Origin: Pontederia crassipes
Lineage: Eukaryota; Streptophyta; Magnoliopsida; Commelinales; Pontederiaceae
Direction of reading: 5' to 3'
Length of the DNA stretch: 64,000 nt
Assembly (NCBI GenBank): GCA_030549335.1
Contig: CM060197.1
Coordinates: forward strand, 44,109,654 to 44,173,653
The position numbers and the translations under genes were made by a program. The notes under the pieces were generated by a model that saw nothing but the letters and a program-made list of their open reading frames with translations, was not told the origin of the DNA and did no database searches. Below are positions 35,447 through 44,713 of this stretch, one piece after another (within the stretch, counting starts at the first letter, position 1; every line of letters starts with the position of its first letter).

Positions 35447-36210
35447 GCAATCTTTGGGCACATGCTCCTACCAAGAATCTGCATTGTTTTCTAGTACTGT
35501 AATCTAATACCGGGCGTGTGCAAATAAGATATAACACACTCAAAGTTAACCTACTATTGCAATTTGCTATTGCTTGGTTGTGTCAGATGTAAGTTTGCTG
35601 TTTGGTTGGATGATCCTGTCTTGAATGTTTGGGACGGGCATCTCTAATGGACTACTATAAGAAGCGTATGGAAGTTATTATTATTATTAAAGTTTGATGT
35701 CCCACAATTTCTGTTGTGTTCCTGTGGTTCCTGAACATCAATCCAATTGCATGGGTAGCAACTGAGAAAAAATATGGATCACCTTGGTTTTAGCATAAGG
35801 CAAATTCGTAATGCCATTGATTGTCTTTTGTGTGTTTTTGTAGTTAATTAATTATCTATGTCCGACGCCAATTTCTAAACTTTAAACACGCAATAACAAA
35901 TATAGGATGAAAAGAGTTTATCTTAAAATGAAATCTTGAAGCCTTACAAACCCATATAAAAAAGCAAACTTCAACTTCAATATTTTCCCTGAAATAATTA
36001 TTCATACCACCTCGTTAGTTATCATGTAATAAGCCACATAAGAAATAATAAAAAATGACAGAAAAAACGTATCCTCGACTTTGGCAGACGAAGGCCAAAA
36101 AGACAAGTCTGAAGTCCCTTAAAACAATTGCTTCATAATATGCTACTTCAGCAAAAACTTAAAAAACAAAAGCACACAATTTATAAATCACAGCATGCTA
36201 CTTAGTGCAT
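35447..36210. other. SUI1 3' untranslated region and intergenic DNA
   Basis: The first 200-300 bases are T/G-rich and probably 3' UTR. A tta microsatellite (ttattattattattaaag) lies at about 35675-35691. No further gene. Confidence 0.55.
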
Positions 36211-36213
36211 CGT

Positions 36214-36420
36214 TCTATCGCCGAGTTGGTTAGCACGCCAAAGGGGGAGCGTCAAGTTGGTTTGGAAAAAGAATGATGGTTTATTAACTTGAGCTTTTTT
36301 TTTTTTTGTCGGTCCGAATCTACGGAAGGTCTCCGATGTCCGAGACTATTAGCACTCGACTAATCAAGTTTTGATATAATAAAAGATTAAATGCGAAGGC
36401 TACTACATATATGGTCCACT
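36214..36420 (+). mobile_element. SINE-like repeat, copy 1
   Basis: It begins with a tRNA-like A-box phrase cgccgagttggttagcacgcc, followed about 45 bp later by ggtttgg. A later phrase taatgcgaaggctactacatatatgg is shared, in the same order, with the repeat at 37288-37440. That suggests two copies of one tRNA-derived retroposon family. The B box is degenerate and no target duplication was established. Confidence 0.4.
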
Positions 36421-37287
36421 CCTTTTTGGTGACCCAATCCAATATATGAAATCCTTTTTTTAATCGAAGTGCAATTTTCATTAAGTTAAATCATTAAGAC
36501 TGTTACATTAGTTGGGCGAGATTTGGTGGTGAATCTCTAATTCACAAAAAACCGGAAATAAAAAAATATCAATTCTTCGTAAAAAAATCAGTCATAAAAT
36601 TATATTGTCTATTGATATGTATTGATTTAAAGATAGAATTAGAGATATTATTAACAAATAAAGAGAATAGTGAAGGACGGGGGTGCCAGGGACCAGTGAA
36701 AAAAGATGGAAGAAATAGAGGGAGGAAAGATAGAGCTCAAAGATGAGAGTGGACTCAGCCTCAACAGATGAGATGTTCTTCCATTTCTTTTAGGCGTGTC
36801 ACAAGTAGTTCACTAAAATTTTCACCATTTTTTTTCAAATGAGTCGATCTCTTCAAAATGGATGCTGAGACGACAGGAGAAAAGATAGAAAAAAATGGTG
36901 ACCGATGGGAAAAAAGACAGAAAAAAAGATGGAGAGAGAGTAAAGAGATACAGACCTTTCATTTAAATTCAATGGATCAAATAAGATACAACTTGCAATC
37001 GTAGCCTCCTTTTTTAAATATTAAAAATAAGCCTCATAAAGAAATATTAAAAAATTGAAAAAAATTGACAAAACGTGCAGGCAAAAGCAAAAGCTTGCCA
37101 CGGTTCAAGATAGAGTAAAATATTTAATTGGTGCACTTCATAATAAGGTAACTAAAGTTTAAAAAAAAAACTGAGATGAAGATTTATATGAATATAACAC
37201 CCCACAAGTAAAGTTAGTTTAGTCCCACAATAAAAGTTTCATGTGATTTATACATCATAATATCATAACTGATTCAACAATGTAATT
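36421..37287. other. AT-rich intergenic DNA
   Basis: No gene seen. Purine-rich stretch gaaaaaagatggaagaaatagagg and similar at about 36700-36950. Confidence 0.55.
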
Positions 37288-37440
37288 GCCGAGTTGGTTA
37301 GCACCAACTTGTAACCCAAGCCGGGGGCAACGGATTGGTTTGAATGATGCAGGGATGAGATGATTTTGATGGTTTAGTAATTATTTGGGCCATATAATAT
37401 AATAAAGGCCCTAATGCGAAGGCCGATTCATATCATTTGG
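37288..37440 (+). mobile_element. SINE-like repeat, copy 2
   Basis: Starts ttgccgagttggttagcacc (A-box-like) and continues with a B-box-like word ggattggtttgaatg at about 37330-37345. The downstream phrases atgatttt gatggtttagtaattattt and ccctaatgcgaaggccgattcat match copy 1 at 36214. tRNA-derived SINE is the best guess. Confidence 0.42.
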
Positions 37441-37769
37441 GCCTGTTGAATTCGACGTCAAAATATATTCGGATAAAACATATTATCTCAAAGCCATCTT
37501 GCCGTACGTGGTGTGCAGTGACATTTGGACCCAAAGATATGGAACTTTGGCGGTCAATCGGTAAACCTGATCTCTTATATCTCAAACTTACCAATCCTTT
37601 TTTTATTTCTTATCTATTTGAATCAGTTTTTTTTTTTTTTTGCAACGTCTTTCCGCCTTACTCACACATTATTTAGACAACAATATTATTTTTGAAAAGG
37701 TTATTTCCTCTAATCATCCCTAAATTATCACGATTTTTCACAACTAATCCCAAATTACGAACGTCTTCC

Positions 37770-38367
37770 GTCAACTTCTCGGTTAACTTTGATTTTTTTT
37801 TTCTCTTTATGAAAAGTCCATTATACCCTTCCTTAAGTGTTAGTCTCTTCTGATTTAAAATAATATATAATAATAAATATAAAAAATAATTAAAAAAAGG
37901 ACACGAGGTGCTCCAGTGTGGGTCGAAAGCGAGGACGCCGTGTCGGACCGTCGCAGCCGAATAGCACGGACTAGAAGTCCTCACGGCAGATGATGAACGA
38001 GTCAAGCAACTGGCGGATCCAGGCGAGGGAGAGGACGTCGGAGGCGGCATCGCCCGCGGCGAGATCCACGAAGAGGTCGGCCACGCGCCTCTGGAACACC
38101 TCGAGCTCCAGCTTGTGGTGCTGGCCGCGTCTGCTGCCGGATCCCGGGTCGCCTCCATCGTGTCCGTCGACGGCATGGACCTGGTCGCGACAGATGCTCA
38201 GTATCGATCGCCCGATCACCTTGAGTCCTCCCTTGTCCTTTTTTTAATTATTATTTTATATTTATTATTATATATTTTAAACCAAAATAGACTAACACTT
38301 AGAAGGGCGCAAGGGTATAATGGACTTTTCACAAATAGAAAAAATCAAAGTTAACTGATAAGTTGAC
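37770..38367. mobile_element. Foldback/TIR element carrying a captured gene fragment (Pack-type)
   Basis: Two 134-bp arms, 37770-37903 and 38234-38367, are near-perfect inverted copies of each other. Both contain gttaactttgatttt, gaaaagtccattataccctt, aagtgttagtct and the aataataaatataaaa stretch next to ttaaaaaaaggaca. They enclose a 330-bp GC-rich insert that is homologous to the 5' coding part of a plant gene. Sequence outside the left arm (37700-37769, catccctaaattatcacgat, cccaaattacgaac) matches the MITE in the HMA intron (16.1-16.7 kb), so this is probably a member of the same long-TIR, Mutator-like family whose right end is truncated or diverged. Target duplication not established. 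Confidence 0.75.
37915..38235 (-). pseudogene. Captured fragment of a ROH1/BYPASS1-like (DUF793) gene
   Basis: The minus-strand frame begins near 38235 and reads GRSILSICRDQVHAVDG, a Gly/Ser/Arg linker, then LELEVFQRRVADLFVDLAA and SDVLSLAWIRQLLDSFIICR, then EDF and a TAG stop (37971-37973). The same frame continues beyond the stop to about 37915 (SVLFGCDG...). Order and words match the N-terminal region of plant ROH1/BPS1-like proteins (R.LLSLRRDQV, ...LE.FQRQV...F.DL, LLSL.W...LLD.FL.C.E.F). Only about the first quarter of such a protein is present, enclosed by transposon arms, without a clear own ATG (the frame opens with GTG). It is a transduplicate, not a host gene. It could still be transcribed and act on the parent gene through small RNAs, which is inference. 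Confidence 0.72.
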
Positions 38368-38510
38368 TTTTCACAACTCACCGATCTTTTCTTAAAATTG
38401 GTTTGCATATTTTAAAAATATAAATATAATTTATTATATTTAAATCATATATTATTTTTTTAAAAAATAATATAAAATTTTAATTTATACAAATATTGAT
38501 TAATTAAACA

Positions 38511-39261
38511 TGTAACGCCCCCAAATCGATCAACGCCACGTGGCGAGGATCTCTCCGAATACGCTACGAGAATACCATAAAGTTTGACTAGAACTTGACC
38601 AAATCTCAATAAAAGCGATAACATGCCAATAATAGGAATAAAGAATGAAAGATAGAAATATCATAAAAGCAGAAGTCTCAAAGTATTACAAAGTCCATGA
38701 TAGTCATAATATCTGAATTACATCAAAACTCATAATGCGAAAAAATAAAGATAAATATAACTAGGCCCTCTGTCGGTTCATGTGCTTTGGCATCGCTCGA
38801 ACTAGTCATCGCACACTACCTCAACACCATCACTGACCTGGCCCTGTAAAAATCAAACATAGGAAAGGTGGTCCTCCCGTAAGCTATACAGTCTAGTGGA
38901 AATCCATAAAGTACACAATGCATAACAATAAATAGCAATAGACAGAATTAATAATCACTTGTAATAAGACCAAATTTGAGAGCATAAGATCATTCGATTA
39001 AGATATCGATGGATAAAAGAGATATAGATCATGAGTCAATCTTATAATCATAAAAGATTTCAAAGATCATGTTGAATCAATAATCATACTTTATTCATCA
39101 TGTTCATGTTACTTGTCCATACTCTTTGTGCTCTTACTTTCACTTAGCATGCTAATGGGCTCCTTAATTGGGCTAAGGTAGTTGGTCTTTTACAACTTAG
39201 TTTTACTATTTTTTATTTATTTATTTATTTTATTTATTATTTTTTTAGACCGGGTATTACA
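38511..39261 (-). repeat. 3' LTR of the chromovirus, 751 bp, internally deleted
   Basis: Aligns to the right LTR from tgtaacgcccccaaatc to agacc(g/a)ggtattaca. It lacks the segment equivalent to 45353-46550, joined at agcat (39146-39150). The missing part contains the GGTCGACC array. Confidence 0.93.
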
Positions 39262-39299
39262 TCATTATCCCCTTAAAAAAAATTTGTCCTCGAATTTTG

Positions 39300-40769
39300 C
39301 ACTAAGTAGGGATCTTACCGAATAAATGCGGAAATTCCTGGCGCATCTCTTACTCGAGTTCCCATGTGGCTTCATCGCCGTGATGAAAACGCCAGGCTAC
39401 TCTGACCATAGGCACATCTCTATTCTTCTGGCGTTGTACCTTCCGTTCCACTATATGCGTCGGATACTCCGCGAAGGTAAAATCCGCCGCTAGTTTTGGT
39501 CTTCGATCTGTAAGACATTAACAACATCATGCTTGTACTTCTTGAGCATGGAGACGTGGAACACATTATGCACACGCCCATAGGAAGATGACAATGCTAG
39601 CATGCATGCTGCTTCACCTACTAACTCAAGTACTTCAAATGGTCCCACATACCGAGGGGTGAGCTTCCCTCGCTTACTGAACATCATAACTCTCTTCATA
39701 TGAGACACCTTCAGCAGAACCTGATCACCAGCCTGAAAGATCTGCTCACGTCTGTCCTTATCAGCATAACTCTTCTGCCTGCCCTGAACTGTCTTCATTC
39801 TTTACTTGATCAGCTCCACTTTCTCAGCATACTCTACTGTCTCCTTCAACTCTTCCTTGCTCATGATCTTCTCTTCACCTACTTCACCCCAATGAGTGAG
39901 TGAACGACAAGGTCAGCCATATAAAGCCTCAAAGGGCGTCATGCCGATACGGGAATGGTAGCTGTTATTATAAGCAAACTCGATCAGATGAATATACTCA
40001 TCCTAGCTGCCCTACCAATCTAGTGCGCAAGCTCGCAACATGTTCTCTAATATCTGAATAGTTCTCTCAGACTGTCCATCGGTCTGAAGGTGGAAAGCAG
40101 TGCTGAAATTCAGCCTTATGCCAAATGCCTCTTGCATGCTCTTCCAAAATCTGGCAGTGAATCTGGAATCTCGGTCTGAAACAATCGATGCTGGAATGTC
40201 ATGTAGTCTGATCACCTCCCTAACATACAAGTCCAATAAACTCTCTACCGACTGCTTTCATCGGATAGGAATGAAGTGTGCCGCCTTCGTGAATCTGTCT
40301 ACTATCACCCATACAGCATCATGACCCTTCTTGGACCTGGGCAAATTGGATACAAAATCCATGGTGATATTATCCCACTTTCACTGTAGGATATCTAAAA
40401 GCTTCAACTTCTCGTAGGGCCTCTGGTGCTCAATCTTCACCTGCTGGCACACTAGACATTTGGACACATACTCAGCTATCTCCCTCTTCATGTCAGGCCA
40501 CCAATAGCTGCACTGCACATCTTTGTACAACTTCGTGCTTCTAGGATGGATAGCAAACTCGGACTTATGGCACTCGTCCATTACTTTTCGTCTGATGGTG
40601 GCATCTGTGGGAACCCATAATCTGTCCCTATACTGAATTCCCCATCTGCAGATACTTGGAAGTCCTTCGATTCCTGCTGGCATCTCTTCAACACCTTCTG
40701 ATACTCTGGATCCTCTTTCTGGGCGGCTATGATCCTGTCAATTATGTTATGCCTCATCTGATGCATCAT
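39300..40769 (-). pseudogene. Chromovirus integrase and chromodomain
   Basis: The zinc-binding N-terminus has the HHCC pattern in HKSEFAIHPRSTKLYKD...YVSKCLVCQQVK (about 40595-40430). The catalytic core shows the Asp in VSDRDSRFTARFWKS (about 40190-40140) and the Glu region LQTDGQSERTIQ (about 40085-40050). Parts of the core, including the first catalytic Asp region, lie in frame-broken DNA at 40240-40380. The C-terminal domain follows (GDQVLLKVSHMKR, KLTPRYVGPFEVLE, NVFHVSMLKKY, 39745-39530). After a frameshift comes a chromodomain-like segment (HIVERKVQRQKNRDVPMVRV and HGDEATWELE, about 39465-39350) with a stop just behind it. Chromodomains guide such elements to heterochromatin marks. Stops at the GAC region of the core and before the chromodomain make it inactive. 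Confidence 0.9.
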
Positions 40770-40817
40770 CCATATCGCTCCATTATTGTCAAGTCTGGGG
40801 CATCACTGGTCTAACTC

Positions 40818-42655
40818 CTACAACATCTCATACTCCCTTATTCTGATGTAAGCCAATGAACCTTCCAATTTCTTGCTCAATGCATCTGTCACTGAATTTG
40901 CTTTACCAGGATGATAATTAATAGCAAATTCATAATCCTTCAAGAGCTCCAACCAACGGTGCTGCCTCATGTTAAGGTCTCTCTGATAAAAAATATATTT
41001 GAGACTCTTATAATCTGTGAAGATCTCAAAAGTCTCTCCATACAAATAGTGTCTCTAGATCTTGAAAGCAAAAACTATAGCAGCTAACTCCAGGTCACGA
41101 GTGGGATAGTTAACCTCGTGCTTCTTCAACTGTCGCGAAGCATAGATCACTACTTTACCATGCTGCATGAGTACACACACCTAAGCCTGTATCGCACGCA
41201 TCACTGTAAACTACATATCCCCCGCTGCCTGTCGGGATGGTAAGGACAAGTGCTGATGACAGGCGATCCTTCAATGTCTGAAAGTTCTGCTCACACTTAT
41301 CAGACCAGAAAAACCTCTCAGCTTTCTTCGAGAGGTTCGTGAATGGTGCTGCAATTTTGGAGAAGTCTCTGATGAACCTCTTGTAATAACCTGCCAATCC
41401 TAAAAAACTGTGGATCTCGGATGCAATCTTCGGCCTTGTCCAATTAGTCATTGCTTCTACTTTTGCAAGGTTCACTGAAATGCCTTTCTTGGAAACTATA
41501 TGTCCAAGAAACATGATCTCCTTCAGTCAAAACTCACACTTCGAAAGTTTGCCGTACAGCTTGTGTTGGCATAGAGTCTCCAACATTATCTTGAGATGCT
41601 CCCGATGCTGCTCTGGGCTGGACGAGTAGATCAAGATGTCGTCCACAAACACTATGACGAACTGATCCAGGTAGGGCCTGAAGGTCATGTTCATCAGATC
41701 CATAAACGCTATAGGAGCGTTCGTCAGTCCAAATGGCATTACTAAAAACTCATAGTGACCATACCTAGACCGAAAGATTGTCTTCGGTATGTCCTCCTCA
41801 GCAACCCTCAACTGATGATAGTCACTCCGCAGATCGATCTTGGAGAATACGGATGCATTCAACAATTGATCGAAGAGATCATCAATGCAGGGTAGTGGGT
41901 ACTTGTTCTTCATCGTCACCTTGTTAAGCATCATGTAATCAATTCAAAGCCGCATTGAATCATCTTTCCTCTTCACAAACAGTACAGGTGCTCCCCACGA
42001 CGAGACACTCGGCCGAATGAAGTCTTTGTCTAACAATTCCTGGATCTGCTTCTTCAATTCTTGCATCTCGGCAGGTGCCATGCGGTACGGTGCCTTGAAG
42101 ATGGGCGCGGTGTAAGGTAGAAGTTCGATCTTGAAGTCTATCTCACGCCTCGATGGTAATCCTAAAGTATCTTCAGGGAAAATATCTGAAAACTCGTGCA
42201 CTACATCTATCTGTTGCAGTGCGGTGACTGGTGCATCGGTCTTCACCACACTTACCAAGTAGGCATAGCATCCCTTCTGGATCATCCGTTGAGCCCTCGT
42301 AGCCGAGACAATCACCTTCTTGCTCTCCGATGGAGTACCGCTGATGACTGTCTTTGGCTTGTCCTGTGCATCTATTATGATATTCTTCTGTTTGCAGTGT
42401 AGAGCTGCATCATGGTAAGAAAGTCAATCCATCCCTAGAATGACAGCGTAGTCTATCATCGAAATGACAATGAGATTTGTAGAAAAATTCTTCTTCTCCA
42501 CGGTGATAGGTAAATTTGGGATATACCTGGCCGTGTGAAGGTCTCCCATGGGGGTGCTCACCCTCATGGCATGAAGCATCTGCTGCAAAGACAAGCCAAG
42601 AGCTTGTGCGCACATCTCCGAAATAAACGAGTGTGTGGCCTTGAGTCAAACAAGA
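40818..42655 (-). pseudogene. Chromovirus protease, reverse transcriptase and RNase H
   Basis: Protease: FDS, then a frameshift, then ATHSFISEMCAQALGL (about 42645-42590), so the break falls in the DSGA active-site region. The protease ends ...AVILGMD (42424). Reverse transcriptase: YRMAPAEMQELKKQI (about 42090-42050), SWGAPVLFVKRKDDSMRL, then stop, IDYMMLNKV (41965-41915), and the catalytic [11 protein letters not shown] (about 41655-41620), with both Asp present. A TGA replaces the Trp codon after KCEF (41524-41526), and FLGHIVSKKGI follows. RNase H: CTHA, a damaged stretch (a TAG in place of Trp at about 41058), then [14 protein letters not shown] and [18 protein letters not shown] (41030-40900). 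Several stops are Trp codons turned into TGA or TAG, as expected from G-to-A decay of methylated DNA. Confidence 0.93.
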
Positions 42656-43821
42656 TAATGGCAGACACACCAGTAATAGGAAGAGTACATCTGATAACAT
42701 CATTATCATTCTGATCAGCATTTACCTCCATGTGATGCACCCTGTCCTGGACTACGGGGTTTGTGCCTCCTGCGCCCCGATTATCATGACCTCTTCTAGC
42801 AAGCTGGGGGCAGTTTCGGGCAAAATGCTCGAACTGTCCGCACTGGACGCACGCACCAGTTCTCAAGCGGCATTCATCATCATGATATCGCTCGCAATGA
42901 GGACAGAGAGGCCTCTATGGAACTACTGGCGCTGGTGGCTGAGGCTGACGTGGAGGAGGTGGTAGCTGTCTCAGAGGCTATTACATGAAACGTGAGTTAA
43001 TTGTCACGCTTAACATATTCTTAGTTAATATTTTGAAATTTTTATACCTGATGTTGTGCTGGTGCTGGGCGAAGAGGAGGTGGAGCATAGCGAGGGGCAT
43101 CTCCCTGATAATAGGGCCTATAACGGCGATCACGACGATCGTCCCTCCTGAATGGTCGACGATCTTCGGTTCAAAATCGTTGTGGCTCAGCTGGCTTGGC
43201 TGGTGCTCTGCCCTTGCGTTCAGCTTGGTCCTTCTCCATGCGTGTGGCCAGTCTCACCGGCTTTTCTAAGGTATCACTGTCCCCAGTAAGGACTTCGGTC
43301 TTCAGATCCGGTCGTAGACCATTGATGAACTTGTTTGCCCTTATGCGCCCTGCAAAAGGCATAGGGCAATATTGCTCCAGCTTGACAAACTATGCGTGGT
43401 ATTACCTCACTGTCATGGTCCCCTGTACGAGTTTTAAAAATTCCTCATGCTTGCTTTCCCGATCATGAGCAGGAGTATATCGTTCTGCAAAGGGCAACTT
43501 AAGCTCCTCCCATGATATCTTTTCTTCCTCCAGCCCCCTGAACCTGGTGGCTCTAGCAATCTTCCACCAATCAATGACAGTGTCGGTGATCAGATGGGCA
43601 GCGTATAGCACCTTTCATCCTTTGGCACACCTCATCAATTTAAAGATTTGGTCTAGGGCCTCTATCCACTGTTCAGCTTTGAAGAAATCTGGCTTGCCCT
43701 CAAACTGAGACAGATTTAGCCTCAGAAATGCCTCCAAAGTATCCTCAGAAATTTCTTGTCGAGGTCCCCGCGTGCGACGTCGGATCGCGGGCTGGCCGCC
43801 TCCGATTTGACTGCCCTCCAA
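42564..43821 (-). pseudogene. Chromovirus gag with CCHC zinc knuckle
   Basis: The frame starts MEGSQIGGGQPAIRRRTRG (43821). It contains the gag core words FLRLNLSQFEGKPDFFKAEQ, VLYAAHLITDTVIDWWK (about 43612-43560), WEELKLPFAERY and INGLRPDLKTEVL (about 43325-43285). Then comes a basic linker and, after an intron-like gap at 42978-43047, the zinc knuckle CVQCGQFEHFARNC (about 42854-42810). Stops occur after CAKG (about 43617), after TMTVR (43400) and after QRF (43171). Gag would form the particle that packages the RNA. The linker upstream of the knuckle has an additional Cys/His motif, CPHCERYHDDEC. Defective. Confidence 0.9.
42978..43047 (-). other. Intron-like 70-bp AT-rich segment in gag
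   Basis: On the minus strand it reads CAG|GTATAAAAATTTC ... CATGTAATAG|CCT. It has GT and AG ends, is strongly AT-rich and sits between GC-richer coding parts. Upstream codons (...PAPAQHQ, ending at 43048) and downstream codons (PLRQLPPPPRQ..., from 42977) are in the same frame if the 70 bases are left out. Seventy is not a multiple of three, so it breaks the frame if kept. A spliced intron or a precise insertion are both possible. Confidence 0.6.
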
Positions 43822-44116
43822 TGAGTCAGTCTCATCAATGAGTTCGTCCTGCGACTGTGCTCTCGCACTACGGCCCGCGGCTGGGAGTGCGGCCTCGTCC
43901 CCGACCCTGCTGGGCTAAAGTCTGGAACTCAGTAATTGGGCCCTATGGGCCTTCTGGCACCTCAAGAGCATTATAGGCCGATGCGGCCCCCCGCTCCTGG
44001 ATCCTCTCTGAGCGTCTAGACATCATTTCATCATGAAAGAACAATACATTAGAATCAATACCATATCATGAACATAAATTTAACTTACAATCCTCTTTTG
44101 GCGGAGAGTGCGGCGA

Positions 44117-44628
44117 CTAGGGGTGTTCACGGGTCGGGTTGGACCCGACCCGTGAACAAATCCGATTGGTCGGGTCGGGTCGGACCCGACCCGTGAACAA
44201 ATCCGATTGGTCGGGTCGGGTCAAGCCCCTTGGGGGCAGAAAATCCAACCCAACGGTTCGGGTCGGGTTGGGTCGGGTCGGACCCGATCACCTTTTTTCT
44301 TTTTTTTTAATTTTTTTTCTTACTTTTTTATATTTATTTTAATATAAAAAATAATTAATAATTATTATAAAATATAAAATAAGCTTTTTTGAATATTTGA
44401 GCATTATTTTCGTAATTAAAATATTTTATTTTAATATTTTCTATTTTAAATTAACTATAGGATTAAAAATAAGTAAAAAAGTAAAAAAAAATAAATAATA
44501 ATAATAAAAGTCGGGTCGTCGGGTCGGGTCGAGTCGACTCGGGTTGGAGTTTCCCAACTCGTACCCGACCCGAACCCTCATCGGGTCGGGTCGAGTCTGA
44601 CCCGATCCGACTTAGTTGAACACTTCTA
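44117..44628. mobile_element. GGGTC-rich foldback MITE nested in the chromovirus
   Basis: The left end taggggtgttcacgggtcgg and right end ttgaacacttcta are TIR-like (taggggtgttca against its near-inverse). Both arms (44117-44290 and 44510-44628) are built from gggtcgggtcgg/acccgacccg words, and the centre is AT-rich. This is a common plant hAT-type MITE look. The 8-bp target duplication is not clear: gcggcgac on the left and gagcgata on the right match only weakly. It lies between the 5' LTR and gag, so it inserted after or during the life of that element. Confidence 0.65.
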
Positions 44629-44713
44629 GAGCGATAGCACATGAACCACTCTTATACCATACTATACAATAAGACATCAAAAGGGTCTGAACAGTGGCTC
44701 TGATACCAATAAA

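Noticed and set aside
36214..36290. tRNA gene
   Set aside because: Only an A-box-like phrase is present; no cloverleaf, proper B box or anticodon arm can be drawn.
39700..39903. Plus-strand frames opposite retrotransposon pol (also 42196-43468 and 48317-50344)
   Set aside because: Complementary shadows of the minus-strand gag-pol reading frames.
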